This document shows, one piece after another, positions 6,584-7,473 of a stretch of 7,473 nt of DNA (its first letter is position 1; every line of letters begins with the position of its first letter). This DNA is from Auritidibacter sp. Marseille-P8566. GTDB taxonomy: Bacteria; Bacteroidota; Bacteroidia; Flavobacteriales; Flavobacteriaceae. The notes beneath the pieces were generated by a model. It saw nothing but the letters and a program-made list of their open reading frames with translations. It was not told where the DNA came from and did not search any database. Where the stretch lies: positions 1-7,473 of the forward strand of contig CALPQA020000085.1 of the NCBI GenBank assembly GCA_943325595.2. The letters are read 5' to 3'. A program made the translations under genes and the position numbers.

Positions 6584-7473
6584 ATGAAGAAGTTTTACTT
6601 TTTATCGATTCTTTTTTTAGTTGCAGCTTCAATGAATGCACAACTAGAAACTACAACCTACAGAGGTGCATTTGCTCCCTCTCCAGTAGCTATGTGGACG
6701 AATAACTGGACTAATTTTGATCCTCAAAATGCGGTTTATCAAACGCCAACTGTAAATGTAACGGCTAACATTACAACAAACACAACTTGGACTGCGGGTA
6801 GTACTTATTATTTGAAAAATCAGATTTATGTGAAAAACAATGCTACTTTAACTATTGAAGCAGGTGTTGTTATTCGTGGAGATCATACTGCTACAGGAGC
6901 AGGTTTATTTGTAACTAAAGGTTCAAAATTAATAGCAATAGGAACTGCAACAAGCCCAATTGTATTTACATCTGATAATGCCGTTGGTTCAAGAGCCAAA
7001 GGAGATTGGGGTGGAGTAATATTATTAGGTAAAGGAGCTTACAATACCAATAACGGTATTAATAATATCGAAGGAATTGCTGCAAGTACTGATACGGAAT
7101 TTGGTGGTGGACTTTCTCCAGATAATTCAGATAATTCAGGAACGTTAAAATATGTTAGAATAGAATTTGCAGGATATGTTTATGGAGCTAATCAAGAAAT
7201 TAATGGATTGACTCTTGGAGCTGTAGGTTCTGGAACTACCATTGATTATGTTCAAGTTTCACATTCTAATGACGATTCATTTGAGTGGTTTGGTGGTGCT
7301 GTAAATTGCAAACACTTAGTCGCTTTTAGAGGATTAGATGATGATTTTGATACTGATAATGGTTATAGCGGAAACGTTCAATTCTGTTTAGCAGTAAGAG
7401 ATCCAAACATTGCTGATAACCCAACGGTTTCAACTTCTGAAGGATTTGAATCAGATAATAATGCTACAGGTGA
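6584..7473 (+). CDS. Secreted beta-helix-like protein, receptor partner candidate (3' end cut by window edge)
   Basis: The first 296 codons of an exported protein; the reading frame is open at the right edge. The signal peptide MKKFYFLSILFLVAASMNAQ has a cleavage site near NA-Q (19-20) and no lipobox, so it is secreted rather than lipidated. The mature part opens with NNWTNFDPQN (40-49). Repeated short beta-strand units follow: NNATLTIEAGVVIRGD (85-100), GSKLIAIGTATSPIVFTSD (113-131), GDWGGVILLGKG (140-151), GTLKYVRIEFAGY (186-198) and TTIDYVQVSHSNDD (218-231). Their strand-turn periodicity suggests a right-handed parallel beta-helix. An acidic stretch, DDDFDTDNG (252-260), may bind a metal. 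From memory, homologues are often misnamed 'multidrug transporter' in databases and sit beside receptors of the preceding type; nothing here supports drug transport. A type IX secretion sorting domain might lie in the missing C-terminus. The likely location is the cell surface or periplasm, possibly passing substrate to the upstream receptor; this role is inferred from gene order. Confidence 0.85.
   Translation, partial: MKKFYFLSILFLVAASMNAQLETTTYRGAFAPSPVAMWTNNWTNFDPQNAVYQTPTVNVTANITTNTTWTAGSTYYLKNQIYVKNNATLTIEAGVVIRGDHTATGAGLFVTKGSKLIAIGTATSPIVFTSDNAVGSRAKGDWGGVILLGKGAYNTNNGINNIEGIAASTDTEFGGGLSPDNSDNSGTLKYVRIEFAGYVYGANQEINGLTLGAVGSGTTIDYVQVSHSNDDSFEWFGGAVNCKHLVAFRGLDDDFDTDNGYSGNVQFCLAVRDPNIADNPTVSTSEGFESDNNATG
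7121..7138 (+). repeat. In-frame 9-base tandem duplication
   Basis: GATAATTCA occurs twice in direct succession (7121-7129 and 7130-7138) inside the beta-helix gene and encodes DNS-DNS at residues 180-185, in a turn before the strand GTLKYVRIEF. It keeps the reading frame. It may be a slippage event or only low-complexity turn sequence. Confidence 0.7.

Noticed and set aside
6584..7473. Database-style name 'multidrug transporter' for the beta-helix protein
   Set aside because: There is a signal peptide and beta-strand repeats but no membrane helices or transporter motifs, so the name would be misleading.

Overview
The window looks like chromosomal DNA from a member of the Bacteroidota, most likely Flavobacteriia (Flavobacterium or a close relative). 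The evidence is very AT-rich DNA, start codons preceded by A-rich stretches rather than Shine-Dalgarno sequences, TAnnTTTG promoter elements, signal peptides ending in NAQ or FSQ, a TonB-dependent receptor with an N-terminal carboxypeptidase-regulatory-like domain, and an HtpG with the Gly/Met-rich C-terminal loop that I associate with flavobacterial homologues. No database search was possible; all family calls are from reading the translations.

Layout. (1) Positions 1-1896, minus strand: htpG (Hsp90 chaperone), intact except for what are probably only the last few codons, lost at the left edge. (2) 1897-2068: a divergent intergenic region with an htpG promoter candidate on one strand and a TAnnTTTG element for the next gene on the other. 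(3) 2069-3255, plus strand: a two-gene operon of envelope lipoproteins, a lipocalin-like lipoprotein and a glycine-zipper OmpA-family lipoprotein of the YiaD type, 17 bases apart. (4) 3256-3445: a weak terminator candidate and a promoter element. (5) 3446-6409, plus strand: a complete 987-residue TonB-dependent outer-membrane receptor. (6) 6410-6583: a strong intrinsic terminator followed by a new promoter element. (7) 6584-7473, plus strand: the first 296 codons of a secreted, repeat-rich protein, probably a parallel beta-helix, cut by the right edge.

How the genes work together. HtpG is a cytosolic chaperone and is probably unrelated to its neighbours. The two lipoproteins are envelope components: the OmpA-like one should tether the outer membrane to peptidoglycan, and the lipocalin-like one may bind a small hydrophobic ligand or assist it. 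The receptor and the secreted beta-helix protein form the most interesting unit. No SusD-type lipoprotein follows the receptor, so the beta-helix protein may be its extracytoplasmic partner in an uptake system whose substrate cannot be read from the sequence. No RNA genes, CRISPR arrays, insertion sequences or phage genes were seen, and no gene-free stretch exceeds 190 bases.
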